A stretch of DNA of 64,000 nucleotides from Halalkalicoccus jeotgali B3 (GTDB lineage: Archaea; Halobacteriota; Halobacteria; Halobacteriales; Halalkalicoccaceae), in assembly GCF_000196895.1 (NCBI RefSeq), contig NC_014298.1:1-64000 (forward strand), read 5' to 3'. The notes under the pieces are model-generated. The model had not been told where the DNA came from. It was given only the letters and a program-made list of their open reading frames with translations, and searched no databases. The position numbers were made by a program, and so were the translations under genes. Below are positions 53,784-63,275 of the stretch, in pieces. The stretch's first letter is position 1, and every line of letters begins with the position of its first letter.

Positions 53784-55037
53784 ATGTGTATGTCTCGCAG
53801 AGACGTGGATAAAGTTGCCACACGGAATCGAGGATCCGCGGCGGAGTCGTCGGGGATCTCCAGACGACGCTACCTGCAATCAGGCGCCCTGTTGGGCACG
53901 ACGGCAGGATTAGCGGGTTGTCTCGGCGGGTCCGAAGATACGCTCACCGTCGGGTTCGTTCTACCGTTTACGGGTGTCTACTCGCTGTTGGGCGAGAGCA
54001 TTGTCAACGGATTCGAACTATACGTCGACGAACAGGGCGGTGAAATCGCGGGCCAGGAGATCGAGACAGTATCCCGGGATACGGAGGCCGATACCAATAC
54101 TGGCGTTTCGGCCACCCGCGAACTGCTCGTCGAATCCGGTGCTGATGCGCTGGTCGGCCCCGTCTCGAGTGCGGTGGCGACCGCAATGATGCAAACCGTC
54201 GAGAACGAATCGAGCGCGATCTGGCTCAACGCCAACGCGGGCGACTACCGCCTCGTCGAGGAGGGGTGTCTCTCGTATCACTTCCGCACCTCGTTTAACG
54301 ACTGGCAGACAAGCGCGCCGCTGGCGCCATGGGTCTACGAGAACGTCGCGGACAACGTCGTCATCACCTACGCAGACTACGCCTTCGGCGATAACTCTCG
54401 GCAGTTCTTTTCTGAGGCCTTCGAACAGGCGGGTGGGACGGTTGTCAACGAAATTCCCATCCCGCTTGGTACCGACGACTTCTCACCGTACATGGGTGAT
54501 ATTGAAGGTAGCGGCGCCGACGCCGTCTACTCGTTCTTCGCTGGTAGCGACGCGGTCAACTACGTCACGCAGTTTCACGAGTTCGGTCTCGATCAGAACA
54601 TGACCCAGACCGGAAGCGGGTTCCTGCTCTCGGAGGATACGCTCCCCGCACAGGGACAGGCCGCTCTCGGGAAATTCTCGCTCCTTCATTACACCTCTAC
54701 AGATCAGTCCGAGCGAAATCAGGGGTTCGCCCAAAGCTACGCCGACGCCCACGACACCCGTCCGAACGTTTATGCCTGTCAGGGCTACGATTCGGCCCAA
54801 GCGTTCGAACTGGCAGTTGAGGAGGCCGATACCGACCCCGATGCTATGGCGGAGGCACTCCGGGGCGCGGAGATCGATAGTCCTCGTGGGAGCTTTCGGT
54901 TCCACGAGGAGACGAACGATCCGGTCCAGAACATGTACGTCCGGGAAGTCGTCGAAGGCAGCGACGGCCCTGAAAACGAAGTCGTCGATACGGTCGAGAA
55001 CATCGAACTGCCGACGTGGGGTTGCAGTGTCAACTAA
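53784..55037 (+). CDS. Branched-chain-amino-acid-type ABC transporter substrate-binding lipoprotein
   Basis: A 417-residue periplasmic-binding protein of the LivJ/LivK type. The N-terminus has a twin-arginine 'ISRRRYLQSGALLG' and lipobox 'LAGC', so it is exported folded and anchored by lipid. 'TVGFVLPFTGVYSLLGESIVNGFELYVDEQGG' opens the type I binding fold. In such clusters the ligand is often an aromatic acid rather than an amino acid. A TATA box at 53760-53765 lies about 25 bp before ATG 53790, which could be a leaderless start; ATG 53784 is 6 bases earlier. Confidence 0.9.
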   Translation: MCMSRRDVDKVATRNRGSAAESSGISRRRYLQSGALLGTTAGLAGCLGGSEDTLTVGFVLPFTGVYSLLGESIVNGFELYVDEQGGEIAGQEIETVSRDTEADTNTGVSATRELLVESGADALVGPVSSAVATAMMQTVENESSAIWLNANAGDYRLVEEGCLSYHFRTSFNDWQTSAPLAPWVYENVADNVVITYADYAFGDNSRQFFSEAFEQAGGTVVNEIPIPLGTDDFSPYMGDIEGSGADAVYSFFAGSDAVNYVTQFHEFGLDQNMTQTGSGFLLSEDTLPAQGQAALGKFSLLHYTSTDQSERNQGFAQSYADAHDTRPNVYACQGYDSAQAFELAVEEADTDPDAMAEALRGAEIDSPRGSFRFHEETNDPVQNMYVREVVEGSDGPENEVVDTVENIELPTWGCSVN

Positions 55038-55085
55038 TGATAATGACGCGACAGCTAATCGACCGGTTCGAATCGGAGGGTCGAC

Positions 55086-55955
55086 ATGATTGAGTCGTTA
55101 CTCCGGGCGACGCTTCTGGGCCTCCAACTCGGAGTGACGCTGGCGCTCGTCGCCACCGGTCTCACGCTCATCTTCGGGATGATGGACGTGATCAACTTCG
55201 CTCACGGGGCACTGTATATGTTCGGAGCGTACTTCGGATTGCTCGTTGCGGACGCCCTCGGGAGTTTCTGGCTCGCGCTGGTGATCGCCCCGCTGATCGT
55301 CGGGGCCATCGGCGCCGCCATCGAAATCTTCTCGCTGCGCCCGCTGTACGGTCGCAATCCCCTGTATCACATCCTGCTCACGTTCGGGCTCGCGATCATG
55401 GTCCAGGGGATCGTCGTTCAGGTATGGGGTGCGCGCTCTAGACGGATTCCGGCCCCGGAACTTCTCGCCGGATCTGTCTCGGTCGGCCCAGTTACCTATC
55501 CCGTCTACTGGCTGTTTGTGCTCGTGCTCAGTACCGTGTTGATTGCGGCAGTCTGGGTGGCAATCGAGCGCAGCGACCTCGGAATCTTGATGCGGGCGAG
55601 CGCCCACGACACTGAGATGGTCGACGCGCTCGGGATCGACGTCAAGACGGTGTTTACCGGGGTGTTCGTTTTCGGGTCGGTGCTCGCGGCAGTGGCCGGC
55701 GTGTTGCTTGGCGCCTCGCGTTCAGTTCACCCCGGAATGGGGTTCGGCGTCATCATCGAGGCGTTCGTCATCGTCGTCATCGGCGGGCTTGGCAGTTTCA
55801 AGGGCGCGATTTACGCGGCGCTGTTGATCGGACTTGTCATCGCCTACGGCGCACTGATCGCGCCGGCACTGACTGACCTGTTCATCTTCGCACTAATGGC
55901 AACGGTCCTTGTCATCAAGCCAAGTGGCCTGTTCGGCACCACGGAGGCGGCCTGA
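55086..55955 (+). CDS. livH: LivH-type ABC transporter permease
   Basis: A 289-residue permease with about eight helices. 'GLTLIFGMMDVINFAHGALYMFGAYFGL' and 'IEAFVIVVIGGLGSFKGAIYAALLIGL' are the conserved LivH segments; the second includes the EAA-like loop that contacts the ATPase. It follows the binding protein by 48 bp and precedes livM by 1 bp. Confidence 0.93.
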   Translation: MIESLLRATLLGLQLGVTLALVATGLTLIFGMMDVINFAHGALYMFGAYFGLLVADALGSFWLALVIAPLIVGAIGAAIEIFSLRPLYGRNPLYHILLTFGLAIMVQGIVVQVWGARSRRIPAPELLAGSVSVGPVTYPVYWLFVLVLSTVLIAAVWVAIERSDLGILMRASAHDTEMVDALGIDVKTVFTGVFVFGSVLAAVAGVLLGASRSVHPGMGFGVIIEAFVIVVIGGLGSFKGAIYAALLIGLVIAYGALIAPALTDLFIFALMATVLVIKPSGLFGTTEAA

Positions 55956-55956
55956 T

Positions 55957-57060
55957 ATGCGGTCAGTTACCGACCTCGCGGGCGATCTGCGGGCGACCGT
56001 CGGCATCGGCGGAGCGACGGGACCGGCCGGCGAGGAAGCTCTCTCCGCACAGGGCCGACTCGCGGCACTTGTCGTTGCCGCCGTTCTCGCCGCCTTCGCT
56101 CCGATCGCACAGGCGTTCGAGCCTTTCTGGTTGAATCTCCTAACGCGAATGTTGGTGTTTGCGTTGCTTGCATTGAGTCTTGACTTCGTCTTCGGGTACG
56201 CTGGCCTCCTCTCATTTGGTCACGCGGCCATGTTCGGGGCTGGCGGGTACGCGGCCGCGATCCTGGTACGGGAGGTGACTTCGAACGCGCTGGTCGTTCT
56301 CCCCCTCGCGGCGCTTTCGGGAGTCGTCGTTGCGGGGTTCATCGGCTGGTTCAGCGTCCGCGCAAAAGGGATCTATTTCGCGATGCTGACGCTAGCGTTC
56401 GCCCAGATGTTCTACGTGATCGTCTTTACGGACCTCCCAGCGCGGCTACTGGGGGCCGAAGCGATCACCGGCGGAGACGACGGTCTGTTCGGAATCCCGC
56501 TGTACGAGGCTGTTGGGATCGACTTTACTTCGCGACTGTTGTACTTCTATCTGGCACTTGTACTCGTGATGCTTTCCTTTGCGCTTCTCGTCAGAGTGGC
56601 GAATTCGCCGTTTGGACGCACTCTGCAGGGGATCCGCGAGAACGAGGAACGAATGCGCTTTCTGGGGTACAACGTCCGGCGGTACAAACTGGTCGCCTTT
56701 TCGATCAGCGGCGGGTTCGCCGGGTTGGCAGGTGGTCTTTATGTGCCCTTCCAGAGTGTCGCCCAGCCCGGCCTGCTCCACTGGACGATTAGCGGCGAAC
56801 TCGTTGTTATGCTGTTACTCGGTGGAATGGGGACCCTCTGGGGACCGATGCTTGGCGGGGCGTTCGTGATCTATCTCGAAGAACGCTTAGCCGAGTTTGC
56901 GACCTGGGAGATCATTCTTGGAAGCGTGTTCGTTATCGTGGTGATCTTCGCGCCCCAGGGGCTTGCCGGTACGATAGTTTCGATCAGGAACGACCCACGA
57001 AACGCGCTCCACAACGCGAACCGTGCACTTCGGAATTACATCGAAAAGGTGAGAGGATGA
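55957..57060 (+). CDS. livM: LivM-type ABC transporter permease
   Basis: A 367-residue permease. 'ALLALSLDFVFGYAGLLSFGHAAMFGAGGYAAAILV' and 'LVVMLLLGGMGTLWGPMLGGAFVIYLEERLA' are family hallmarks. A short hydrophilic leader of about 35 residues precedes the first helix. ATG 55957 lies one base after the livH stop, and its 3' end overlaps livG by 4 bp. It forms the membrane channel together with LivH. Confidence 0.93.
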   Translation: MRSVTDLAGDLRATVGIGGATGPAGEEALSAQGRLAALVVAAVLAAFAPIAQAFEPFWLNLLTRMLVFALLALSLDFVFGYAGLLSFGHAAMFGAGGYAAAILVREVTSNALVVLPLAALSGVVVAGFIGWFSVRAKGIYFAMLTLAFAQMFYVIVFTDLPARLLGAEAITGGDDGLFGIPLYEAVGIDFTSRLLYFYLALVLVMLSFALLVRVANSPFGRTLQGIRENEERMRFLGYNVRRYKLVAFSISGGFAGLAGGLYVPFQSVAQPGLLHWTISGELVVMLLLGGMGTLWGPMLGGAFVIYLEERLAEFATWEIILGSVFVIVVIFAPQGLAGTIVSIRNDPRNALHNANRALRNYIEKVRG

Positions 57061-57857
57061 CTACGAACGACACGATGGATGTCACGACGGAACCGAGCCC
57101 CACAAGCGGGAAGCCAATCCTATCGACTGACGGATTAACCAAGCGGTTTGGAACGTTGACCGCAGTCGACGATGTCTCCCTAGAGATCCCGACTGGACGG
57201 ATCACCTCAATTATCGGGCCGAACGGGGCTGGCAAGACGACGCTGTTCAACCTCTTTACGGGCAAGTACGAGCCGACCGCGGGGCGAATCGACTTTCGTG
57301 GTAACCGGATCGACGGCGAGAAGCCCCACTATCTCGTCAAGCAAGGGCTGGTCCGCTCGTTCCAGATCACGAATTTCTTCGGCGATCTGACCGCCCGCGA
57401 GAACATCAGATTGGCTACACAAGCTCCCCACACAGGGTTCGGTCCTCGGGACTTTCTGACTCACCACCGGAATCTAGATGCCGCGACCGAATCCGCCGAG
57501 CGAATTCTCGAACGCGTCGACCTCTCACACGTGGCTGACGAAACGGCGTCGAACCTCTCGTACGGACAGCGCCGCCATCTGGAGATTGCGATCTCGCTGG
57601 CGGCCGATCCCGACCTCTTCTTGATGGATGAACCAACTGCCGGAATGAGCCCTGAGGAAACCGGTGAGATTGTCGATTTGATCGAAGAGATCGCTGCCGA
57701 CATCACGCTGGTTCTAATCGAACACGACATGCATATCGTCATGGATATCTCCGATCACATCGCAGTGATGAACGAGGGAACGGTGTTAGCACATGGTACG
57801 CCCGACCAGATTCGAAACGACGAACGCGTTCAGAGAGCCTATCTGGGGAGTGAATGA
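57057..57857 (+). CDS. livG: LivG-type ABC transporter ATP-binding protein
   Basis: A 266-residue ATPase. Walker A 'GPNGAGKTT', the Q-loop 'RSFQITNFFGDLTARENI', signature 'LSYGQRRHLEIA', Walker B 'LFLMDEPTAGMSP' and the H-switch 'LIEHDMHIVMDISDH' are complete. The LivG-type long insert after the Q-loop is present. It pairs with LivF to power the LivHM channel. Confidence 0.94.
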   Translation: MTTNDTMDVTTEPSPTSGKPILSTDGLTKRFGTLTAVDDVSLEIPTGRITSIIGPNGAGKTTLFNLFTGKYEPTAGRIDFRGNRIDGEKPHYLVKQGLVRSFQITNFFGDLTARENIRLATQAPHTGFGPRDFLTHHRNLDAATESAERILERVDLSHVADETASNLSYGQRRHLEIAISLAADPDLFLMDEPTAGMSPEETGEIVDLIEEIAADITLVLIEHDMHIVMDISDHIAVMNEGTVLAHGTPDQIRNDERVQRAYLGSE

Positions 57858-57858
57858 G

Positions 57859-58623
57859 ATGAACGAACACTCGACCGTCGGCGAATCGGTTGATAATCAG
57901 TCCGGTTCCGGCGAACGCCGATTGACCGTCGACTCGATCAATACCTACTACGGAGACAGCCACGTCCTGTTCGATGTCTCGCTCTCGATTGATGACGGGG
58001 AGATCGTCGCGCTCGTCGGCCGCAACGGGGCCGGCAAAACGACAACACTCCGAAGCATCATGGGATTGACGCCGGCCCGCTCGGGCCGAATCCTGAAGGA
58101 CGGTGAGTCAATCCACGAATCACCGCCTCATCGGATTCGGAAACGGGGGATCTCGTGGATTCCCGAGGGACGGCGCGTCTTCGGCGGACTGACGGTCCAT
58201 GAGAACCTCCGGCTGGCCGCCCACAGCGCAGATACCGACCAGCAGGGACGGATCGACGAGATCTATGAGCGGTTTCCGCGACTCGACGAGCGTCGTACTC
58301 AGAAGGCCGGCACGATGAGCGGGGGCGAACAGCAGATGCTCGCGATCGCGCGAGCATTATTGGGCCCCGAAACCGACCTCCTGTTGCTCGACGAACCGAG
58401 CGAGGGCCTCGCCCCGCAGATCGTTGAGGACGTCGCAGCGATCATCCGCGAACTCAATGAAGAGGGCGTGACGATCCTGCTAGTCGAACAGAACGCAGAG
58501 ATGGCCCTTGGATTGGCCGACAGGGCGTATGTCCTCGAAACCGGGGAGATCGTCCACGAATCACCCGCAGAAGAACTGCTCGCGGACCGGGCTGCGATGG
58601 AGCAGTACCTGGGGGTCCATTGA
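57859..58623 (+). CDS. livF: LivF-type ABC transporter ATP-binding protein
   Basis: A 254-residue ATPase. Walker A 'GRNGAGKTT', 'GISWIPEGRRVFGGLTVHENL', signature 'MSGGEQQMLAIARAL', Walker B 'LLLLDEPSEGLAPQ' and 'LVEQNAEMALGLADRAYVLETG' identify LivF. A 25-residue leader is haloarchaeal and acidic. ATG 57859 lies one base after the livG stop. It completes the importer of binding protein, two permeases and two ATPases. Confidence 0.94.
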   Translation: MNEHSTVGESVDNQSGSGERRLTVDSINTYYGDSHVLFDVSLSIDDGEIVALVGRNGAGKTTTLRSIMGLTPARSGRILKDGESIHESPPHRIRKRGISWIPEGRRVFGGLTVHENLRLAAHSADTDQQGRIDEIYERFPRLDERRTQKAGTMSGGEQQMLAIARALLGPETDLLLLDEPSEGLAPQIVEDVAAIIRELNEEGVTILLVEQNAEMALGLADRAYVLETGEIVHESPAEELLADRAAMEQYLGVH

Positions 58624-58672
58624 ATGGTATCAGCTATCGGCCCCCCGAGCGTCTGCAAGGGAGGTGAGATCG

Positions 58673-59476
58673 ATGGCAAAGAGTGAGCGTATTCACGACG
58701 AGGTCCGCATCGAATACGTCGCGGACGGGCGGGTCGCCCGACTGGTCATGGAACCGGGGACGAACTCGCTCAACACTTTCGAACCGCGAAAGGTCGAATC
58801 GATGGCAGCCGCGGTCAGGGATCTTGATTCCGTCGGCTGTCTCGTACTCTACGGTGAGTCAGGTTTTTCCGCCGGCGCAGATCTCGCTGCCATCGAGCGG
58901 ACGCCCCAGGAGCTGCGCCCCGCGAGGATCGACACCATTGCTGCAGCGTCGAACCGCTTCATTCGGGCGATTAGGGAGTTGCCCGCGCCCGTCATCGCGG
59001 CGGTTTCAGGGGTCGCAGCCGGCGGCGGGCTCGGGTTCGTCCTCGCGTCGGACCTCGTCGTTATGCACGCGGAGGCCGTGCTCAACACCGCCTATATGCG
59101 CGTCGGACTGACCCCCGATAACGCGACACCCTTCTTTTTGGTCAACACTGTCGGCCCGTACAAAGCTCGGGAACTACTGTTTGACCCGAAACCGATCACG
59201 GCCTCGGAGGCGGTCGATCTCGGTCTCGCGAACGACGCCGTCGATGTACCCGAGTCGGACTTTCTCGCCGCTGTCACAGACTGGGCGACAACGCTCGCGG
59301 AGGGCCCGACCGAGGTGTACGCGAGAACCAAGCGGCTGGTCGATACGACGTTCGAAGGGTCGCTTGACCAGCACCTCGAACGCGAACGGATGGCGATCAA
59401 GGAGGTAAGTGACTCAGACGCGTTCGACGAGGGACTCTCTGCATTTCTCGAGAAGCGAGCGCCGGAGTGGGGATGA
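58673..59476 (+). CDS. Crotonase-fold enoyl-CoA isomerase, PaaG-like
   Basis: A 267-residue crotonase-family protein. At the first catalytic position it reads 'VAAGGGLGFVLASD' (no Glu), and the second region is 'MRVGLTPDNATPFFLVN' with an Asp instead of the hydratase Glu. This matches PaaG-type isomerases ('GLIPDCGGT'), which move a double bond in the ring-1,2-epoxide or unsaturated intermediate. ATG 58673 has a GAGGTGA ribosome-binding sequence; the frame upstream is antisense or overlap with livF. It is probably co-transcribed with the next two genes. Confidence 0.82.
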   Translation: MAKSERIHDEVRIEYVADGRVARLVMEPGTNSLNTFEPRKVESMAAAVRDLDSVGCLVLYGESGFSAGADLAAIERTPQELRPARIDTIAAASNRFIRAIRELPAPVIAAVSGVAAGGGLGFVLASDLVVMHAEAVLNTAYMRVGLTPDNATPFFLVNTVGPYKARELLFDPKPITASEAVDLGLANDAVDVPESDFLAAVTDWATTLAEGPTEVYARTKRLVDTTFEGSLDQHLERERMAIKEVSDSDAFDEGLSAFLEKRAPEWG

Positions 59477-59506
59477 TACTATGTTCCCGGACGATAAGAG
59501 CCGTGT

Positions 59507-60286
59507 ATGCAGTTCGACACGCTTGATCTGGCAATAGAGGGAGACGGGATCGCGACGCTTCGGCTCACGAACGGTCCGGTCAACGCGATCAACCAGCGGA
59601 TGCGCCACGAATTGGCCGAGGCACTCGACATACTGCGTGAAGACCGCGTCCGCGTCGCCGTCGTGACGGGAAGCGAGGAGGTATTCTCGGTCGGTGCGGA
59701 CGTCGCCCTCTTTGAGGAGGCCCGCGAGTGGACGAGCGCGGAGTTCCGGACGAACTCGCGGGTGCTGGGGCGGGTCTTCGACGGGCTCGAGGAGATAGAG
59801 AAACCCGTTCTGGCCGCTATTAACGGAACCTGCGTTGGCGGCGGACTCGAACTTGCGCTGGCCTGTGATGTCCGGATTGCGGCGCCTGACGCGATACTCG
59901 GCTTCCCCGAGCACAACATCGGGCTCCTCCCCGGCCTCGGGGGCTGTTCGCGGTTCGTTCACCTCGTGGGCCCTGGCCGGGCAAAAGACATGATCTTCAG
60001 TCAGGAACTGGTCGACGGCGAGCGGGCGGGCGACATCGGCTTGGTTGAGCGCGTCGAGGAAGACCCCGAGGCCACCGCTTACACCTATGCCGATTCATTA
60101 CTCGATCGCCCTCCGCAGGCACTCGGGCTGGCGAAACGAGTCGTCAATGCGGCGCGCGATACCGACACGCGCTCGGCCGGCCTGCTTGAATCGCTCGCAC
60201 AGAGCACGCTCTTGGAGACCGACGATCATCGAGAGGGTATCGAGGCCTTCCGCGGGAAGCGCGATCCCGAGTTCACCGGGGAGTGA
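59507..60286 (+). CDS. Enoyl-CoA hydratase (PaaF-like)
   Basis: A 259-residue hydratase with both catalytic glutamates: 'GTCVGGGLELALACDVRIA' and 'FPEHNIGLLPGLGGCSRF'. The CoA-binding 'VFSVGADV' loop is present. It would hydrate a 2,3-enoyl-CoA in beta-oxidation of the ring-cleavage or side-chain product. It follows the PaaG-like gene by 30 bp and precedes the thioesterase by 52 bp on the same strand. Confidence 0.9.
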   Translation: MQFDTLDLAIEGDGIATLRLTNGPVNAINQRMRHELAEALDILREDRVRVAVVTGSEEVFSVGADVALFEEAREWTSAEFRTNSRVLGRVFDGLEEIEKPVLAAINGTCVGGGLELALACDVRIAAPDAILGFPEHNIGLLPGLGGCSRFVHLVGPGRAKDMIFSQELVDGERAGDIGLVERVEEDPEATAYTYADSLLDRPPQALGLAKRVVNAARDTDTRSAGLLESLAQSTLLETDDHREGIEAFRGKRDPEFTGE

Positions 60287-60338
60287 CGCACTCCGATTCC
60301 GGCCCCGGAATATCCCGTTGTTTGCCGGTTCCTATACG

Positions 60339-61211
60339 ATGGTAGTGCTCGACGAGAGATGGAGCCCTGTGCAAGCGATTACCTCTCATCGGGTGCAGTT
60401 CGGCGAGCTCGCGGGACCCTTGGTACACGGTGCAACGGTCTTTGATTGGCAACTAATCGCCACCCAGCAGGTGGCGGCGGCCGTCGAGTACTCCTTTCGT
60501 AATATCCTCGACGACGACGGGATCCCCTTCGCTCCGGTCGCCGTGAGTACCTCAGTCGAACGGTATCCTACGATTGAGGACCGTGTTGACGTCGAGGTCG
60601 TCCCCCTAGGCGTCGGGAATTCTAGTGTTGAACTCCTCTACCAGATGACTGATGCTGAGGGCGACCCCCTCGCCAGCGCGCGAATGGTCCACGTGACGAT
60701 CGGCCCGGACGGCAACGCCCTCCCGCTTCCTGATCGGGTGCATGCAGAGTTCACCAACCGACTGGTCGACCGGGACCCCACGGTCGGTCCGGAAACGGCG
60801 TCCGCTGACGGTGGAACCTACCCAAGGTTCGAGTCGTCGGTTCCGATCCGGAGTCCGCACATTGAAGGTGCCGAGCTGGCGTACTTCGAAGAGTACCCCC
60901 GGTTCGCCGGGATCGCCTTAGAAGAATTCCTCAACGAGCGGGGGACGAGCCTCAAGAAGCTGAGCGGCGAGAAACAGCCCTTTCGCCTGCGCGACTGGCG
61001 CTGGGAACACAAAGCACCGGTTCCCTTCGAGTCGACCCTGCGCGTCGAGTGCAACGTAATCGGTATCGAACATGAGTCGGTCCGTATCGAGCACACCCTG
61101 CTGGCGGACGGTCGAGTTGGTATTGAGGGAGTCACCGAATACGGCTGTTTCGACCGATCCGGGGCGGCCGTACCGTTCGACGACCGAATGCTTACACCCT
61201 TCGATACCTGA
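60339..61211 (+). CDS. Double-hotdog acyl-CoA thioesterase-like protein
   Basis: A 290-residue protein made of two hotdog-like halves (about 10-135 and 165-285). The first half contains 'HGATVFDWQLIATQQVAAAVEYSF' and 'VEVVPLGVGNSSVELLYQMTD', the second 'YPRFAGIALEEFLNERG' and 'PFESTLRVECNVIGIEHESVRIEHTLL'. Such proteins hydrolyse acyl- or aryl-CoA thioesters (PaaI or 4-hydroxybenzoyl-CoA-thioesterase-like). It may rescue CoA from dead-end intermediates. Its start ATG 60339 is well inside the longer frame, whose upstream part overlaps the hydratase gene. Confidence 0.78.
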   Translation: MVVLDERWSPVQAITSHRVQFGELAGPLVHGATVFDWQLIATQQVAAAVEYSFRNILDDDGIPFAPVAVSTSVERYPTIEDRVDVEVVPLGVGNSSVELLYQMTDAEGDPLASARMVHVTIGPDGNALPLPDRVHAEFTNRLVDRDPTVGPETASADGGTYPRFESSVPIRSPHIEGAELAYFEEYPRFAGIALEEFLNERGTSLKKLSGEKQPFRLRDWRWEHKAPVPFESTLRVECNVIGIEHESVRIEHTLLADGRVGIEGVTEYGCFDRSGAAVPFDDRMLTPFDT

Positions 61212-61221
61212 TCCCGATGGA

Positions 61222-62046
61222 TCAGCGTCCCCGCCACTCGGGGTCACGGTCCTCGAAGAACGCATCGATCCCCTCGTTTTTGTCATTGGTCGCAAACAGC
61301 TGTGAGAACAGTTCGGCCTCGTAGTCGATACCGTCATCTAAGTCCATCTGTGTGCTCGCCCGGACTGCGGTCTTCGCGAACTCCAGGGCGACCGGGCTCT
61401 TTGCGGCCATCGATTCCGCGAGATCGTAGACGCGTTCGTCGAAGTCGTCCCCGTGGACCTCTTCGACGAGGCCGATCTCGGCGGCTTCCTCGGCATCGAT
61501 CAACTCGCCCGAGAGAATCAACCGCATCGCCTGGCCCTGCCCGACCAGTCGGGGCAGTCTCTGGGTACCCCCGCCGCCGGGGACGATCCCGAGGTTGATC
61601 TCCGGCTGGCCGAGCTTCGCCCGCTCGTGTGCGATTCGGACGTCACACGCTTGGGCGAGTTCACAGCCGCCGCCGAGCGCGTGGCCGTTGATCCGGGCGA
61701 TTACCGGCTTCGGAAGGTCGGCGATCCGCTCGTAGATCCGCGGTCGCTTGCTGACCTCACGCTGTTCGATCGCGTTTCGCTCGCGGAGTTCGGTTACATC
61801 GGCTCCGGCAACGAACGCTTTCCCCTCATCGTCGCCGGTCAGCACGACTACCCTGACGCGATCGTCGCCCTCGATCGCTTCAAGCACGTCCGAGAGCTCG
61901 GTTCGCAACTGTGCGTCGAGCGCGTTTCTCGACTCAGGCCGCGAGAGTGTGACGGTCGCGACGCCCTCGATACGTTCGTCGACGGCCACCGAGATGGTCG
62001 TACACTCCTCGCCGACAACCTTGGAGTCCGGAATGCCGTCGCTCAT
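61222..62046 (-). CDS. Enoyl-CoA hydratase
   Basis: A 274-residue canonical crotonase. 'FVAGADVTELRER' forms the oxyanion side, and 'NGHALGGGCELAQACD' and 'GQPEINLGIVPGGGGTQRLPR' hold both catalytic Glu residues. The first 20 residues are a variable leader. It overlaps the upstream 3-hydroxyacyl-CoA dehydrogenase by 4 bp (ATGA), so the two form a beta-oxidation pair. It is convergent with the thioesterase gene, 10 bp apart. Confidence 0.92.
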   Translation of the reverse strand: MSDGIPDSKVVGEECTTISVAVDERIEGVATVTLSRPESRNALDAQLRTELSDVLEAIEGDDRVRVVVLTGDDEGKAFVAGADVTELRERNAIEQREVSKRPRIYERIADLPKPVIARINGHALGGGCELAQACDVRIAHERAKLGQPEINLGIVPGGGGTQRLPRLVGQGQAMRLILSGELIDAEEAAEIGLVEEVHGDDFDERVYDLAESMAAKSPVALEFAKTAVRASTQMDLDDGIDYEAELFSQLFATNDKNEGIDAFFEDRDPEWRGR

Positions 62047-62930
62047 CGACCCCCCTCCAAATCGCCGCTGACGCCGACTCGCTCGCCGTCCTCCCAGAGG
62101 TAAAAGCCCTCTCCGGTCTTCTTGCCGAGTTTGCCGGCACGGACTTTCTGTCGAAGCAACTGAGGCGGCCGGAACCGATCGCCGAGCTCTTCTTGGAGAT
62201 ACTTGAGGATATCGAGGCGGACGTCGAGGCCGACAATGTCCGTGAGTTCGATTGGTCCCATTGGGTGGTTGTAGCCTAATTCCATCGCGCGGTCGATCGC
62301 GCGCGGTCCAGCGACGCCGGTTTCGAGCATCCGGACGGCCTCGACACCGAGGGCAACGCCCAGCCGCGAGGAGGCGAAGCCCGCCGAATCCCTGACTGTG
62401 ACGGGCTCCTTGCCGATCTCCTCGATGAACTCCTCAGCGAACGCGATAGTCTCCTCGTCCGTCTGCTCGGCGACAACGATCTCGACGAGCCCCATGATGT
62501 GAACCGGGTTGAAGAAGTGGAGCCCGATCGCCTGCTCAGGACGGTCGAGTACGCTCGTGATTTCGGTCACAGACAGTGAGGAGGTATTTGAGGCGATAAC
62601 CGTTTCTCCGGTCAAGGCGGCCTCGATCTCCTTGAACGTGCTCTGCTTGATATCAATGTCTTCGGGAACCGCTTCGATGACCAAGTCCGCCTCGGCGACG
62701 GCCTCCTCAAGATCGGTCGTCGTGTCGATACGGTCGAGCGTCGCCATCTTCTCGCTCTCACTAATCTTGCCTCGGTCGACGCCCCCCTGGAGATTTGATT
62801 CGATTGCTTCAACGCCCTCCTCGAGGAACCTCTCCTCGATGTCGCGGACGACGATGTCGTTGTCGGCCATCGCCGCCACCTGTGCGATTCCGTGCCCCAT
62901 GGTACCGGCACCGAGTACTGTGACTCGCAT
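62043..62930 (-). CDS. 3-hydroxyacyl-CoA dehydrogenase (PaaH/HBD type)
   Basis: A 295-residue NAD-dependent dehydrogenase. 'VLGAGTMGHGIAQVAA' is the Rossmann motif, 'NTSSLSVTEI' and 'GLHFFNPVHIMGLVEIV' carry the catalytic Ser/His, and 'NHPMGPIELTDIVGLDVRLDILKYL' the C-terminal dimerisation domain. It oxidises 3-hydroxyacyl-CoA to 3-ketoacyl-CoA. It is first in a two-gene operon with the hydratase. The ketoacyl product would go to the thiolase at 43849. Confidence 0.93.
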   Translation of the reverse strand: MRVTVLGAGTMGHGIAQVAAMADNDIVVRDIEERFLEEGVEAIESNLQGGVDRGKISESEKMATLDRIDTTTDLEEAVAEADLVIEAVPEDIDIKQSTFKEIEAALTGETVIASNTSSLSVTEITSVLDRPEQAIGLHFFNPVHIMGLVEIVVAEQTDEETIAFAEEFIEEIGKEPVTVRDSAGFASSRLGVALGVEAVRMLETGVAGPRAIDRAMELGYNHPMGPIELTDIVGLDVRLDILKYLQEELGDRFRPPQLLRQKVRAGKLGKKTGEGFYLWEDGERVGVSGDLEGGR

Positions 62931-63130
62931 CGTCTATCACAGCGGTCCAGTGCCTATTCAACGTTGGTATACTTTGTTGGGGTCGGCTGAGATTTCTCGT
63001 CGTAGCCACTCTCGAAAGAGCTACGGTACGGCGATGTGCTCGGGTTTTGAACCTAGTTCCAAAAGCAGTACTGAGAGCGACGATCCGAGACCCAACGGCC
63101 GATCCGGTCGGTGAGCAAACTCGGAGCGGA

Positions 63131-63275
63131 GTCACAGTGTACGCCACGCTGGTGGAATTGGAGAAGGCGTTCGCCGAGATGGCACCCAGCGAGACAGTGC
63201 TTGACCTTGGTTCCGGGGCGGGCTTCGGCTGCTTCCTCGCTGCACAGGAGGTTGGCCCGGACGGCGAGACCTCAT
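63131..63275 (+). pseudogene. Fragment of an ArsM-type methyltransferase
   Basis: About 48 codons around 'PSETVLDLGSGAGFGCFLAAQEVGP' match motif I and the following strand of arsenite methyltransferases ('VLDLGSGAGFDCFLAA..VG'). Both the N-terminal region and the rest of the catalytic domain are missing. The fragment runs directly into transposase remains, so an insertion or recombination cut it. Confidence 0.55.
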